Source of the DNA: Caprella mutica
Taxonomy: Eukaryota; Arthropoda; Malacostraca; Amphipoda; Caprellidae
NCBI GenBank assembly: GCA_947561585.1
Contig: CANNZV010001457.1
Coordinates: 89,449-153,448 of the forward strand
Direction of reading: 5' to 3'
DNA: 64,000 nucleotides
Position numbers and translations under genes: made by a program. This document shows, in pieces, positions 36,281-50,400 of the stretch. The stretch's first letter is position 1; each line of letters begins with the position of its first letter. The notes under the pieces were generated by a model. That model worked only from the letters and a program-made list of their open reading frames with translations, was not told where the DNA came from and did no database searches.

Positions 36281-37154
36281 TAATTTGTTCCTCTTGATAT
36301 CAAACTCATGCAAAGTTATATACCACAGTGCTGTACTTCAATAAGTTGGTACAAATTACTTTCATTTCACGCTCATAACTGCGGTGTTTATATTTAATTA
36401 AAAGCTAATTGAGTTCTTAAGGTTCCAATTGAGGTGTGAAATTATTTAGTTGATAATTATTGGTACATGAAAATGAGCCTTATTCTTGACTCTCGTAAGA
36501 GAAAAGTTTGCGTGTCATGGATTTCTATGCTTATGCTTTTTAACTGCATATTTCATTAATAAAAACTGATGACAAAATGCATGTCACTGCATTGTGAATG
36601 ATACTAATGTTTTTTTATTATATCTAGTCATCCTTTTTATTATTTATGTTCAAAACTAGCAACTATAAATTTTTTGGTACTTTTAAATTGTCCGAATTTT
36701 TTTTTTGTTATTCGAATTTTTTGTCATGCAGATTTGTTATTTATCTATTAATTGAATTTTTCTACAGTATATTAGTAATGACTGACTATAAAATTATATA
36801 TTCGAATCAGATTTTTTTAAATAAAATTTTCCATCTTTAATTATTTTGTAAATTCAGATTTTTTTGTGGTCTCAGATATTTGTAGGTAATATATTTTTTT
36901 TGTAATACCGGATTTTTTCTGTAATCTGAATTTTTTCTTATCCGCATATTCTATATAAGTACCTGAAGGTTTTTTTAATTTGTCCTGATTCTTAACTTAC
37001 ATACCTTTGCATCCAATTACCCGATTAAAAAAATTGGTCTTAATCGACTCCATATTGTTTGGGGTTTTATTTAGTTGATAAAACACATATTTTACATAGG
37101 TTTGAAACTGCTAAATAACTTCTCAAAATGTAGACTGCAAATTGACTCCTTAAG

Positions 37155-37395
37155 TTATTGAAGGTGTTTTCTAAAGAAGGTAAAGCCAACTACGTCCTTT
37201 GGTTGCTTGGACACAAGAGTCCAACGGAAGTCCAAAAAAAGTTTAAGACAAAGTATGGAAAGCACGAAGCAGAAAAATGATCAAGAGGTTGCATCAAAAA
37301 TTTCTGAAGCTCACATCGTGCGAAGAAACTCGCCATAGCCGAACACCGACTGTCAACCGTGATGCAGTCATTAAACATTTTGTGGAGCACCCTGT
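37155..37395 (+). pseudogene. Mariner-type transposase N-terminal (DUF4817-like HTH) remnant
   Basis: The + strand reads KANYVLWLLGHKSPTEVQKK and continues through KFKTKYGKHEAEK before a stop at about 37280. Further related sequence (HRAKKLAIAEHR-type text) is found only after frame changes. The pattern V-L-W...K-S-P-T-x-V-Q-x-x-F is typical of the helix-turn-helix domain (DUF4817) at the start of some insect mariner-like transposases. It is broken and not functional. Confidence 0.55.
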
Positions 37396-38432
37396 ACATT
37401 GGTCATGGCATTAAATCGAATCTTATACAATATATGTTGAAGCCTGACATTTTTACTTACAACCAACCAACCAACAGACAAGTACACACTGTGCGTTAGT
37501 ATATAGTACTGTATACTATATAGAGTGATAGAAACTATATTTACATACCAAAAGGTGAAATAACGACCACTCAACCTCGAATTATTTATTGTAAGTTATA
37601 GTGTACGTTATTAGTAAGTAATATAAGATAACTAATAAATGAATATTCGGAACATATTTAAATTACTATCAAAGTAATTCATCCTCCATAGAAAGAACGG
37701 AAACTACTTCACTATACACATATAACAAGATGTTTGATTAAATATATCATTAATATAAATATTTCGAATAGATTTTCATCTGCAAATAAATAATAAAAAT
37801 TAGAAATAAAAATAATAAGCGTATCGAGTTCACTAGAATCAGTTTATATCGTATGTACATGTAACCAAGAAGAAATTAGTTATAACTAACCTAAATAGTT
37901 ATTCTCAATAAGATGAAATACTGAACATTTTTACAACAACATTGTAGATAAATAATGCACAGTACACATGATGTCATTTATGAATGAAGTGCCCACTTAA
38001 TTATTGGTATTGTCCAATTAATTTTAGCTTAATCGTAATATTAATGAAATTATTTTATTTATTCAAAGCGTAATATCCAAACTCTTGTCTCTACCCTCCC
38101 TTTTGCTCTGTGGACACTCCATTCAAAAACACTAAAAGTAGATGCTTCAAAACTTCATCATGTTAATTGAAACATCTCATGGCAGTGATTTCCATTCATT
38201 AACAGCACGTTATGCCCATTAAAGTTAATAAAATCTAATAGAATATTAAGGCACATTTTACCAAAGTACTTCAGTCGTATTTATTATCTTAGAAAAGAGT
38301 TTTCGATAACATTTCTTCAAATGCTCAACCTTATTTTTCAAAAGTAGCATTTGTGAAAAAGACTGTTCCTAAGCTTTTGGTAAGAGCAGTGTTATCGATT
38401 GATATCTGTAGGATATTTCCGCAGTTCAGGAA

Positions 38433-41400
38433 TTAGTACTTTCCAAGGTAACTCTTGTGGTATGAGTAGATGGAGGGGTAGATCATCTTGTAGGTTTCGA
38501 ATCTGGTTGGGAAAGCTTCTCCGTACTTGTGCTGGGTGTAGCTGTTTCTGTAGAGGTTTGGCTCGTAGATGCCGTATAGTCTGAAAAATAATAATGTTAA
38601 TAGTTATTGAAGTAAAACATTGAAAACTTGATACTATTTTCATAGATATAATGTTTTCATTGGGGTTCCTAAAGTGGATACTTACCTGCTAGGGGAAGTA
38701 TTGTATCTGGTGGGGTAGCAGATGTACATTCTGGAGGGAGTTGACAAGTACCTAGATGTAGGTGAGGAAAGAGTCGAAGAACCATATCTGGTAGCTGGCA
38801 CGATGCTAGTCATAAGGGGACTAGTGTACCTAGGCTCCAACTGATACCTTATTCTAGCTGTGCGTCTGCTATCGTATGCAGAGGTAGGCAGGTCTCTGTA
38901 GTAGCTAGAAGTCCTGTAGGTGGAAAATGGTAGAGGTCCAACTTCGTAGTCGTAGGTGCGGAGAGCACGTGGGGTGTAGGTCACTGTGGATGGTTTGTAG
39001 GACACGATCTGACTGTCGATGTATCCACGAGGTACAGATTCCGAGCGAGTGCCGTATACGTGGACATTACTCCTGTGGTAGGGTGTCAGCTCCCTGATTG
39101 GGGTTGCGCTTCTGGTAGGAGGCAAGCTGGAGGCTCGGTACATAACACGTGGGATTTCCCTGTCCACAGATCTAGATCTGATACCGGCACGGATTTCGGC
39201 GGTGGTGGGGGGAGGAGTGTAAGCCCGGCTGAAAAGTTTCTTCTGGAACCTGGTGGAGACTCTAGGGTAGAGGCTGGGGTAGTGGTAGTACTCCAAAGGG
39301 TAGTCGTAGCGAGCCGACAGCTCATCAAGTGCCGAATACATTTCTGGTTCTGGTTTGGTTAGGCCCCTCTTTTGATTATCGTAGTCTAAGTCTATAAGCT
39401 CTTCCAGAAAACCTTCGTTTGGGAAGATACTGCGCTTCGATCTGTAACATTGTGAAATTCTCTTAACTGTGAACCTAATTGACATAGTACATTAAATATT
39501 AGGACACTTTCTATCTCTACCCGTGGCTAACATTTGCTGAAATATATTTTATAAGGATATGCTTTCTTTTGAAAAATTATCTTATGTTGAATAATTATAT
39601 ATCAGGTGGAAAATAAAGTACTCCATTCTACAAAAATGCCTCACCTTATTGCTGCAAGCGATTGCCTCAGACTCAAACCTCTCCTTATCATAAGAAAAGC
39701 AACGACTAGTGAAGGTGCGCGTGAGATGCCACACTCGCAATGAACGTATACTTTACCTGGAAAATGGAAAGAATCGAAATTAACGCAAAATACATTTTAG
39801 TTCATCAAAAGTGAAGAAAAATACACAAAAGATAAAGAAATTCAAGAAATTACCCAATACAGTAAAACTCCTAAGTTATGAAGCACTCGAGTAATGGAGG
39901 ACATGAATTATGAAATGCACCTGAGTTATGAAGTCGTTCTCTAGGCTTAAATGATTGAAAAATGATATACGTCAAGAATTGCGTCATAGCTACCCCTTAA
40001 TAACCATAGTTTTCTATGATTGTAATCATAGAAAACTATCTGGTGCAGACGAGATATGAAGTGGCTTTGAGTTATGGATACTCAGGAGTTCACTGTACCG
40101 TTTATGCAAAGATCTTTCGTCTAGAAACAGAATAACGAAAATGGTATTGGAGAATATCATCTGAATTCTGTTTCATTTTATTCTTTTCATACCCAGAAAA
40201 AATGAATTACAAAACTGAAACTCAAAATAGTTAGTTTTCTTAAAAAAATACTTGTATCAATACAAATGTTGCTTCATCGAATATTCAATTTCAATTAGAT
40301 TATGTCAATAGAGTGATTGGGGATATTCAGTTGGATATTAGGCAATTACAAATTCAATGTTCAACGATGATGAGATGAAAAAATAGTAGTAAGTTACCCA
40401 AAACTAAATCCATTAAATATTTACAATTAGGGTGTGAGATTTCAAGGTGTGAGTTTTCCGGGTACGAGTTCTCCGGGTGTGAGATTTCCAGGTGCGAGTT
40501 TAACAATAGCAATGCAACTTGATACGAATTCGATGGTTGACTTTATTTCTTTTAATATTAACGTCGGTTTACAATTGGTTGGTCAAATTTTCACATCTAG
40601 TTGCGTTTCCGATGTATATGACAAATTTGTCTATTTCACTTGTAACGACGTATTTTCCAATAAAAATTAAATGAATATTATTACATCGTTTTTTCTTGTA
40701 GGACCGTAGGACAATTCGTACCTGACCCTATCAAAAGCAAGCTAAGGATTCATTCCTCACCCTTGGAGTAGATAGCAGAGTCTATGAAACTGGCTGTGTC
40801 TTTGAAGTAGTGCCTTAGTGTGAAGCTGGGGGAGTCTATGGCAGGTACTCCTAGGAAATCTATGCCGGCCCGCCTGAAGTAACCTGCAATGGAAGTACAA
40901 CTTTAGAATGGATTCAACTGAATAGTGTAGAATGTGATGATTGTATAGGGTTTCCCTTTATGTTCTCAATTAATTTGAACGTGAAAAAATGGTATTCTTG
41001 TAATATATAGACAAAAAAAAACATATTAATTGTTTTTATCACTATTTAAAAAAAAAATCAAACTAGTCACCTATTGCTTAACAAATGTAAACGCTTATGA
41101 AAATGTTTGTCTTAAGGAAAAAAAAATTCGCACAACATATGATTTGAAAGGAAACAGATATGTCTTTTTAGGACATAAAGGGATAAATACAGTACATTCA
41201 TTGTATAGTTACACCTCTGTAGAGGTATAGTTAACACTCTGTAGAGGTATAGTTAACACCTCTGTAGAGGTATAGTTAACACCTCTGTAGAGGTATAGTT
41301 AACACCTCTGTAGAGGTATAGTTAACACCTCTGTAGAGGTATAGTTAACACCTCTGTAGAGGTATAGTTAACACTCTGTAGAGGTATAGTTACCACCTCT

Positions 41401-44400
41401 GTAGAAGTGTAGTTAACACCTCTGTAGAGGTATAGTTAACACCTCTGTAAAGGTATAGTTAACACCTCTGTAGAGGTATAATTAACTTACCAGGACTGGT
41501 GTCTATCTGTCCGTATCCTCTTCCTTTTGCTGCGTTCAGGACGTGAGTTACTCCTAATTCCAGTAACTTTTCGATGTCTACTCCCACGTCTCTTTAAAAG
41601 AAAAGAAAGAAATACAGTCAGTAACTGTGATGAAATTTAAATTTTTGATTCAGTGAAATATAACACAATTTAAGGTAGGTTCCGACCAAACGATCGTTCC
41701 AAATTTTCGACCATATAAAAACTCGTTATTTTAAATTATGTTTTTTTCTTAATATGGTCGAAAATGTGGAACGGTTGATAACTTGGAACTTACCCTAGTG
41801 ACTTTATTTGATCCTTAAACTCCACTTATGCAGGTAAATACTTAAGTAATGACTTGTTTTTAATTAACTTCTTTTCTCAAATAATTACTGTGGTATAATT
41901 TTTGTGTTAAAAACTTATCTTAATTAAAATAGACAGCATTCCTTATAGAACATTTCTAAGCTCATTAATTACCTAAGAAGTAACTAACAGTGCTTTAATT
42001 ACCCTAACTTACAATGCTTTAATTCTATTTAATTGTTAGTTACGAGTCTCTTTATTCCCTTTGCTCGGTTCTATAAATAAGTTATTCGGTGGTTGTAACC
42101 TTGAGGGTGAACATTAAGTAGCGTTTAAACGAACACCTACAGAAAAAACAGTGACATTTGTGTGCTATTTAACCAGCCACTGCCTCCTGTGTCATATCAT
42201 TAGAAAAATTGTAATAATTTTGACTGGAAATTTTCTTTTATAATTAACGAGAATTTTATTTTATTGCATGTTGACTATTTATTTTGATTTGATAACGAAA
42301 GGGATAATATATTTTCTCTGATAGTACATCATCAAAAGTGACTCTTTTCTCTGATAGTACATCATCACAGTGACTCTTTTCTCTGATAGTACATCATCAC
42401 AGTGTCTCTCTTCTCTGATAGTACATCATCACAGTGACTCTTTTCTCTGATAGTACATCATCACAGTGACTCTTTTCTCTGATAGTACATCATCACAGTG
42501 ACTCTTTTCTCTGATAGTACATCATCACAGTGACTCTTTTCTCTGATAGTACATCATCACAGCGACTCTTTTCTCTGATAGTACATCACCACAGTGACTC
42601 TCTTCTCTAATAGTACATCATCACAGTGACTCTTTTCTCTGATAGTACATCATCACAGTGACTCTTTTGTCTGATAGTACATCATCACAGTGACTCTTTT
42701 CTCTGATAGTACATCATCACAGTGACTCTTTTCTCTGATAGTACATCATCACAGTGACTCTTTTCTCTGATAGTACATCATCACAGTGACTCTTTTCTCT
42801 GATAGTACATCATCACAGTGACTCTTTTCTCTGATAGTACATCATCACAGTGACTCTTTTCTCTGATAGTACATCATCACAGTGACTCTTTTCTCTGATA
42901 GTACATCATCACAGTGACTCTTTTCTCTGATAGTACATCATCACAGTGACTCTTTTCTCTGATAGTACATCATCACAGTGACTCTTTTCTCTGATAGTAC
43001 ATCATCACAGTGACTCTTTTCTCTGATAGTACATCATCACAGTGACTCTTTTCTCTGATAGTACATCATCACAGTGACTCTTTTCTCTGATAGTACATCA
43101 TCACATTGACTCTTTTCTCTGATAGTCCATCATCACAGTGACTCTTTTCTCTGATAGTACATCATCACAGTGACTCTTTTCTCTGATAGTACATCATCAC
43201 AGTGACTCTTTTCTCTGATAGTACATCATCACAGTGACTCTTTTCTCTAATAGTACATCATCACAGTGACTCTTTTCTCTGATAGTACATCATCACAGTG
43301 ACTCTTTTCTTTGTTTATACCCTGTTGTTCTCAACTCTTTTGCCGCCAAATCTAACAAATTATTCACAGTTCCACTAAATCAGTCGATAAAATCTAGAAA
43401 ATGTTCGTGAAGTTAATTTCTCTACGAGAGGATGAAACACTGTACACACGGTGATTTTTTCTCTTTAGAATTTTGCTGAAGTGACTACAGAATTAAAGTG
43501 ATTTATAGTATTCAAACTTTTACGCCACAAATATCATTATTTAAATTACTACACATTCATTAGTTCGATTCATTTAATTATAATATAAAAATAATAATGT
43601 TTGAAACAAGTTAAATATGATAAGTAGGGTTGTGACAATGTACCTTTTAAATCATAGATATTAAGAATATTATAGAAGAAATAAAGTAAATGGTATCGCT
43701 GGTTTAGTACCATTCAATACTGTGTTCATGTATATAAATCTCCTACAGAAGATGATGTAAAGGGCAAAATTGTCCGCTCTACAAGCTATGCAGCTCATAC
43801 TAAGACCTCTTTAAATTATATGATTTATCAAATATTTTATTCGTCTACCAAGTATCTGATCATTTATTGATTATATTCAGAGGTACGACAATTTACAATC
43901 AACAATTGATATAACTATTGCTTTTTTTCAGATTTTCAGTAATCCAATGTTGTTAGCTACCCTTTTTTTATACATTTTCTTTGATTATAAAAATTTTAAT
44001 GAGGAGTAACTATCATATACCCATATATATAAATATTATAAGATGTCAATTAAATTTTTTATTTAATAATTCACCTTCACTAGCGTTTATTTGAAATTCT
44101 GTTAAAGAAAATTTATAAATATTAAATCCTCAACTGAACAAATCATGTGACTTTACAGCGAACGCTAGATTCATATAGCGACCTCTTTTGCAGGTACATG
44201 TCGTTACAGGAGCTTTACCTGTAGAATACACTCCGTCTGTACTATTTTCCTGATCTATGTAGGATTTCAGAAGCATATTGTCACAACCTTAGAGATATTT
44301 TTAAAATTTATAACGTCATTCACTCTATTGTCTCTACCATCCCTATTGCTCTGTGAGCATTTCATTCTAAAACTTCTAATATACTTCCCCGTGTGCACGT

Positions 44401-47400
44401 ATCCTAAAGAACACACCAAAGCTATGTTCTAAATAACTTTGCAGAAAGTTTACTTTGAAGAACATACGAGTTTACACAGACTGAGTTATTTTGTTGATAA
44501 ACTGATAGACGAGTAGAACTTCTGTGTTCTTTTCTGAAGTCAAATGTTAGTGAATTTGATGCTATTTTTAACATTTTTCCGTGCTATCAATAAGGTATCG
44601 GTACCATTGCAATTGTGCTACTAGCAAAATGTTTATTTTTATTAAGTTTGTTTTAAAAATTAATAGAACAAGGAGTTTCTTACTAAAACTACGGATGCAT
44701 ATTGATTAGTTATATCAATTTTCTTTGAGATATTCACTAAATAATCAATTTTAATAGGTTCGCAATACATGAATCACTAAGTGTGTGGGTGCCTTTAGAT
44801 CTAGCAGGTGGGTTGCCATCTGCCAAAATGTATACAGAAAATGAGTGTATCTACTTTCTACTGGCATTGAAAAGTCTATTTATTATTATTATTTCGCTAG
44901 AGATAGTCTCATTAAAATAGGCTATATAGGGTAAGTTCCAAAATATCGAACAGTTCCACATTTTCGATAAAGTAAAATAAGAAAATGTATATAATCTAAC
45001 ATTTTGACTCGTTCTTTTATATATGTTTTCTTATATGATCGAAATTGTGGAACTGTCCCATAACTTGGAACCTAACCTTTGGCCCGAAAAGTAGGTAAAC
45101 AGAGAAAATAATCGGTGTTAGAAATCTCGAAATTCTGAAACAGTTGAAACAAATTGTGCTGAATTTTTTGGTATGAAGCCCCAATAAATGAAAACCAATT
45201 ACCTAATACATTTCTCCAAAGGAAAAAATCTGTGCCGCTGTAGCTCTCAATTCTTAATACTCAGAATATTCGATATCATTTTCCACACACTTATGAGTAG
45301 GGTTGTGACAATATGCGTTTAAAATCATAGATCCTGAAAATAAAATAGACGGATTGAATTAAAAACTATTCAACCGTTATAGATCAGCGGTATGTAGTAT
45401 TCGATACCATTTCGTTTCGTCTATGATATTCGTGAGATCTATGATTTTAAATGCATATTGTCACAACCCTACTTATGAGCTACTTTGATTAAATGGGCTT
45501 ATTCCTGATTTGTTGAACGTGCTATAAGAAATTTATCAAATTTTAGGTGACATTTCCATTCGGGGACATAGAATAGAAGAGAAGATGTGGTATTTTGTGA
45601 CTTATTGAAAACCTATAAATATTGATTATCTGTGTTGATTATTAGTTGATCATATGTAATGTTATATTCTTTATATTTATCCATAGTTCACAATATTATT
45701 ATTATATAACTACATAACATTTATCCCGAGTGAATCTGTGATCATCAAAAATAAACTTTTCGAAAAATACGTCATCAATATTTCAATTTGATTTTTTTTT
45801 GTGATTTTGTATAAATTCAAATTCATCAGAGAAGAAAATTTCTAATTCGTTTTATTATAAGAATGATTGTTAAATGCACTCAATTAATATTTGTTTCACA
45901 GCAATGCACTTCAATCACCTTAGATGTTGCCTCTGCAGAATCTAAATGCACTGTGAGAGATCCAACTAGTGAGTAGAGGCACTAGTTAGCTACTAGTACA
46001 CTGGTAAAGGTATACGGAGAATAAATATACTAGTTAGCTATTACTACACTAGTGAAGATATACAGAGAAAAATCTAATAAACTGGTTACTAGATAGTGAC
46101 CAATCGTCCCACCAAGTTTCATTCAATATGGTTCAATACTTTTTGAGTTATTGAGTTATAAATGACCTTGACCTTTGACCGGATCACTCCCAAAATTCTA
46201 CCATATGGTTTCTGGACATCGACTAATCGTCCCATCAAATTTCAGACAATTTGGTTAAGTACTTTTTGAGTTATTGAGTTATAAATGGCCTTGACCTTGA
46301 TTTTCGACCTTTGACCCGATCACTCCCAAAATCTATCAAAATGGTTCCTGTATATTGACCAATCGTCCCACCAAGTTTCTTGCAATACAGTTCAATAGTT
46401 TTTGAGTTATAAATGACCTTGATCTTTGACCGGGTCGCTTCCAAAATTCTACCGGAAAATCACTGGACATTAACCAATCATTCCACCAAATTTCAGGCAA
46501 TTTGGTTAAACACTTTTTTAGTTAATCGAATAACAAGATGATAAATATATAAATGCTTGATAAAATATTACCTTCTGCAAATTTGCGAAGGCAATTAAGA
46601 TACTAGTTAGCTAGTAGTACACTAAAGATATTTAGAGATAATAGAGATACTGAAGATTTTGATCCAAAAAGCAGATAGTCCACAGTTTTTGAACAAAAGT
46701 AAGGGAATATTCTCTCTGCATCAGTACTGAGTAACATTCGCTGTGTGTGACGTGTCACCGTCTTGTTGGTATGTCCACAAGTGTCCTCGCCGATGTGATC
46801 CTCAGCACAGTCTAACATTGGCTTCAGGATGTTTTCAACATAACATTTGGCTTTAATTTTGGCGCCTTGACTGACTAAAGTGAGGAGAGACCTCCAGGTT
46901 TTGATACTCCTGCAAACATCATCACTGAAGCTTGTTTCATGTTTCAGTACACGGTCTTTCGATCATAAGGAATATTTTTCAGAAGAAGTTAGCTTCTCCC
47001 AAATGTTTTTTTTTCTTTACAGCTGCTGACAAAGTTTTCATTTGAAGGGTGAAAGAAGTCATTTTCAGGTCTTCGTGAACGAGTCGTCTCATGGATCTGG
47101 GACTCATGTCAGCTGAGTTTCCATACTTGCACCACACCCTGTATTACAGTCCCTGTATAATATTTAATACAGTATCTCTTATAGTACAGTTCCTGTATAG
47201 TATTCCATACAGTATCTCTTATAGTACAGTTCCTGTATAGTATTCCATACAGTATCTCTTATAGTACATTTCCTGTATAGTATTTAATACAGTATCTCTT
47301 ATAGTACATTTACTGTATAGTATTTCATACAGTATCTCTTATAGTACAGTCTCTGTATAGTAATATAAACAGTATAAAAAATACTGTAAATATTTCCCCT

Positions 47401-50400
47401 TGTTATTTCCTTCTCAAGCCTTTATATCTGTGACGTTCTTTAATCTTTTTACGTCATTAATTATAATCAATCTGGCAAGGAATTTGAAGTTACAAACAGC
47501 AGTTGGCCTTGATGCAAACTATGTATAGATTATGAGTCTAAATTAGTTATTACTCCTTTTTCTTTTAATTTAGCGAAAGAAAGGAATTTAACTGCAATAA
47601 TTTTGTAACTTTCCTGAAACTTTCTATAATTTATATATACAATATTTTACCAGGCAATTATTATTATTGTAATTATAATTATTATAATAATCCACCTATG
47701 GAAATTTCTTCAGATATACAAATATTTAATTAATGTAGGTATTTTTACTAATGAAATATCAAATAAACCTAGAAGAAAACATAACTGTCATAAAAAGATA
47801 ATTAAATTTAACTCATAGAAAATTATATCAATTTTTTTATTGAATTACATTTATATTTAGAATTATTTTTAAAAAGCAAAAAGGTGACGATTTCACTCAC
47901 ATTGGTGTGTCGCTAATTGAAAAAATATATGTGTCATGATGACACAATCGTACATTCTAGCGTGTTATAACAACACGTTATTACACACAATTTCGTTACA
48001 TGATTAATTTCGTGTTTCATCATAGCCGATGTGTCATATCAACATACGTTATTTACAAGATGTGTTTACATTATTTACTAAGTGTGTCATATTGACACGC
48101 ATTATTCACAAGGTGTGCCGTATCAACACACAATATTCACATGGTGTGCCGTATCAACACACATTATTCACAAGGTGTGCCGTATCAACACACATTATTC
48201 ACAAGGTGTGCCGTATCAACACACATTATTCACAAGATGTTTCATCTTAGCATAGGGGAGTCCTTATAGGGACTCCAGAAGCTAAATTTTCCCAGTACAT
48301 CAATCCAATCTTAGTACAATGTTGATTGTCAATGTACACGCATACTCCTATACGTCACATGTACGGATTACCCGCTACCGAAATTAACATGTAATCTTTG
48401 CAGTCACATGCATGCGATTAGTCACTGACCCGCACGCATGTGATAGTCTCACATAATTTTCTATTAAGATGTTGCAGCATAAAAGGGATATACCTGACAG
48501 ATTGCATCACGGTAAGGAAATTTAATCACGAGATGAGTTCGGTAAAGATATCTTCAAAATGGATGATTTTGAAGACTTTTCCTATATTTTGGAAAGAGTT
48601 CTGATTTTTTTCAATTGATGTAGAAACTGGAATTGTATCTTAAAACTATTTATAGAGGACACAAAAGAAATAGTATTGGTTCAGAACTTCTCTTTTTGAA
48701 TCACGCGGAGTTTTGTTATCACCTTCGCAAAATTGCGGAAAGTTATGCTTTGATGCGCAATATTTATTTTTATTTGTAATTTTGTTATATTTTATTCTTA
48801 TTTATTAAACTCAACACAAAGCAAATTACAGATAATATCAAATGGCATAAAATGAGCAATCCCGTATAAATTAAAAACTTGAGGGATAAAAGTATAAAAA
48901 CTAATAGTAAGAATAGTTAAAAAGTTACATAGGGGGTTATATACAAAAAAGGAAGGACAAATAGTTAACTATATTTAAAAAAATTGACTATAATTACTAA
49001 ATAAAAGCATCACGGTATTTTTCCATAACGAAATCTTTGTACAGCTTTTTAAAAGAATAATTAAACATTTGTGACAGTAAAAAAGTGGGGGATTCATTAA
49101 AAAGCCTGATAGCTTGGAAAATAGTAGACCGTTTTTCTATTTCCAGTCTAACTGGAGGTAAAATAAATTTAAAAGATCGGATACTATTGTCATGCTGTGG
49201 TAATACTTTTTGAGTTATTCGAATAACAAGGTTCATCTTGTTATTCGAATAACAATGTTAATCTTGTTATTCGAATAACAAGGTTCATCTTGTTATTCGA
49301 ATAACTCAAAAATTATTCAACTAAATTGCCTGAAGTTGGGCGGGACGATTAGTCAATATCCAGGAACAATTTGATCAGATTTTGGGAGCGATCGGGTCAA
49401 AGGTCAATGTTACATATAACTCTAAGATTATTGGATGGTCAATGTCATTTATTAGCGTTGTCGAAGGTATGCGCTCTGCGAGTGCGCGTTTTAGTTATTA
49501 AATTATTCATTTTTTTCTTGCTACCTTCAGTTTTTGTTTAAAGGCCCTCTCCAGCCTCCGGGGAAAAATGAGTATAAACATAATATTTTGATATTGTAAA
49601 ACTAAGGTCTAGGATCATTATTCTCCAAACCACATAAAATTAGTTTCAGTAAATATTTTCTATGTGCTCTTAAATTTTTGAATACTTCCTGTGCAACAAT
49701 TGTACGAAAAACTAATGTGCCGCTGAATTAAATTAATTAAATTTGAATTTCATAAAAAAAACAATGCGTTTTCGACCTTTGTTAATATTGAAATTATTTC
49801 CTGAAATATATAAACCTTTCTAGAATCAAAATTTTTCCAATTTTATACCTTCACAGAAATATTCAATATTGAATTGTCTATACCTACCTAGTTATCATTC
49901 AAAACATGTGGTGTACATTCTTTTTCTTCAGACTGAAAATTAACTAGTCGGAAGTGAAACGGATATTGTAGAATTTTGATTATTTAAAAATCTTTAAAAA
50001 CATATAAAATTAAAAATATGCTGTCAAATTTCATGGGGCATGCAGAAAAATGATAAGAAACATTAGCCTCGTTGATCGAAATGATTAAAAAATTTGCTTG
50101 GAGGGGACCTTTAGATGTTCTCTTTTTGTTATAATGTTTATTATTATGCTCACATGATAGTGCTAGGTTATGTCTTTGATCCTTCATTAGGTAGGCATTT
50201 AGATGTTTACTCTTTCATTTTCATTCGCGAATCTGTAGCTAGCATCTGATTTCATTTCACCACAAATCGATGTTTGTGGTTCTAGGCACAGAGTAGCTTT
50301 TTTGCATCCATGAGTAATTTCTTTGCATGGTGGTATATGACTTAGTTCATGGAGTCACTTTCCTGTCTGACTGCATCAATTAAGTCCTTTGTATCTATTT

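Noticed and set aside
37190..37399. 69-codon minus-strand frame over the mariner remnant
   Set aside because: It is antisense to the recognisable transposase HTH text, which reads on the + strand.
41030..41230. 66-codon frame in phosphatase intron 1
   Set aside because: It runs into the 23-bp minisatellite, has no conserved domain and lies inside an intron on the opposite strand.
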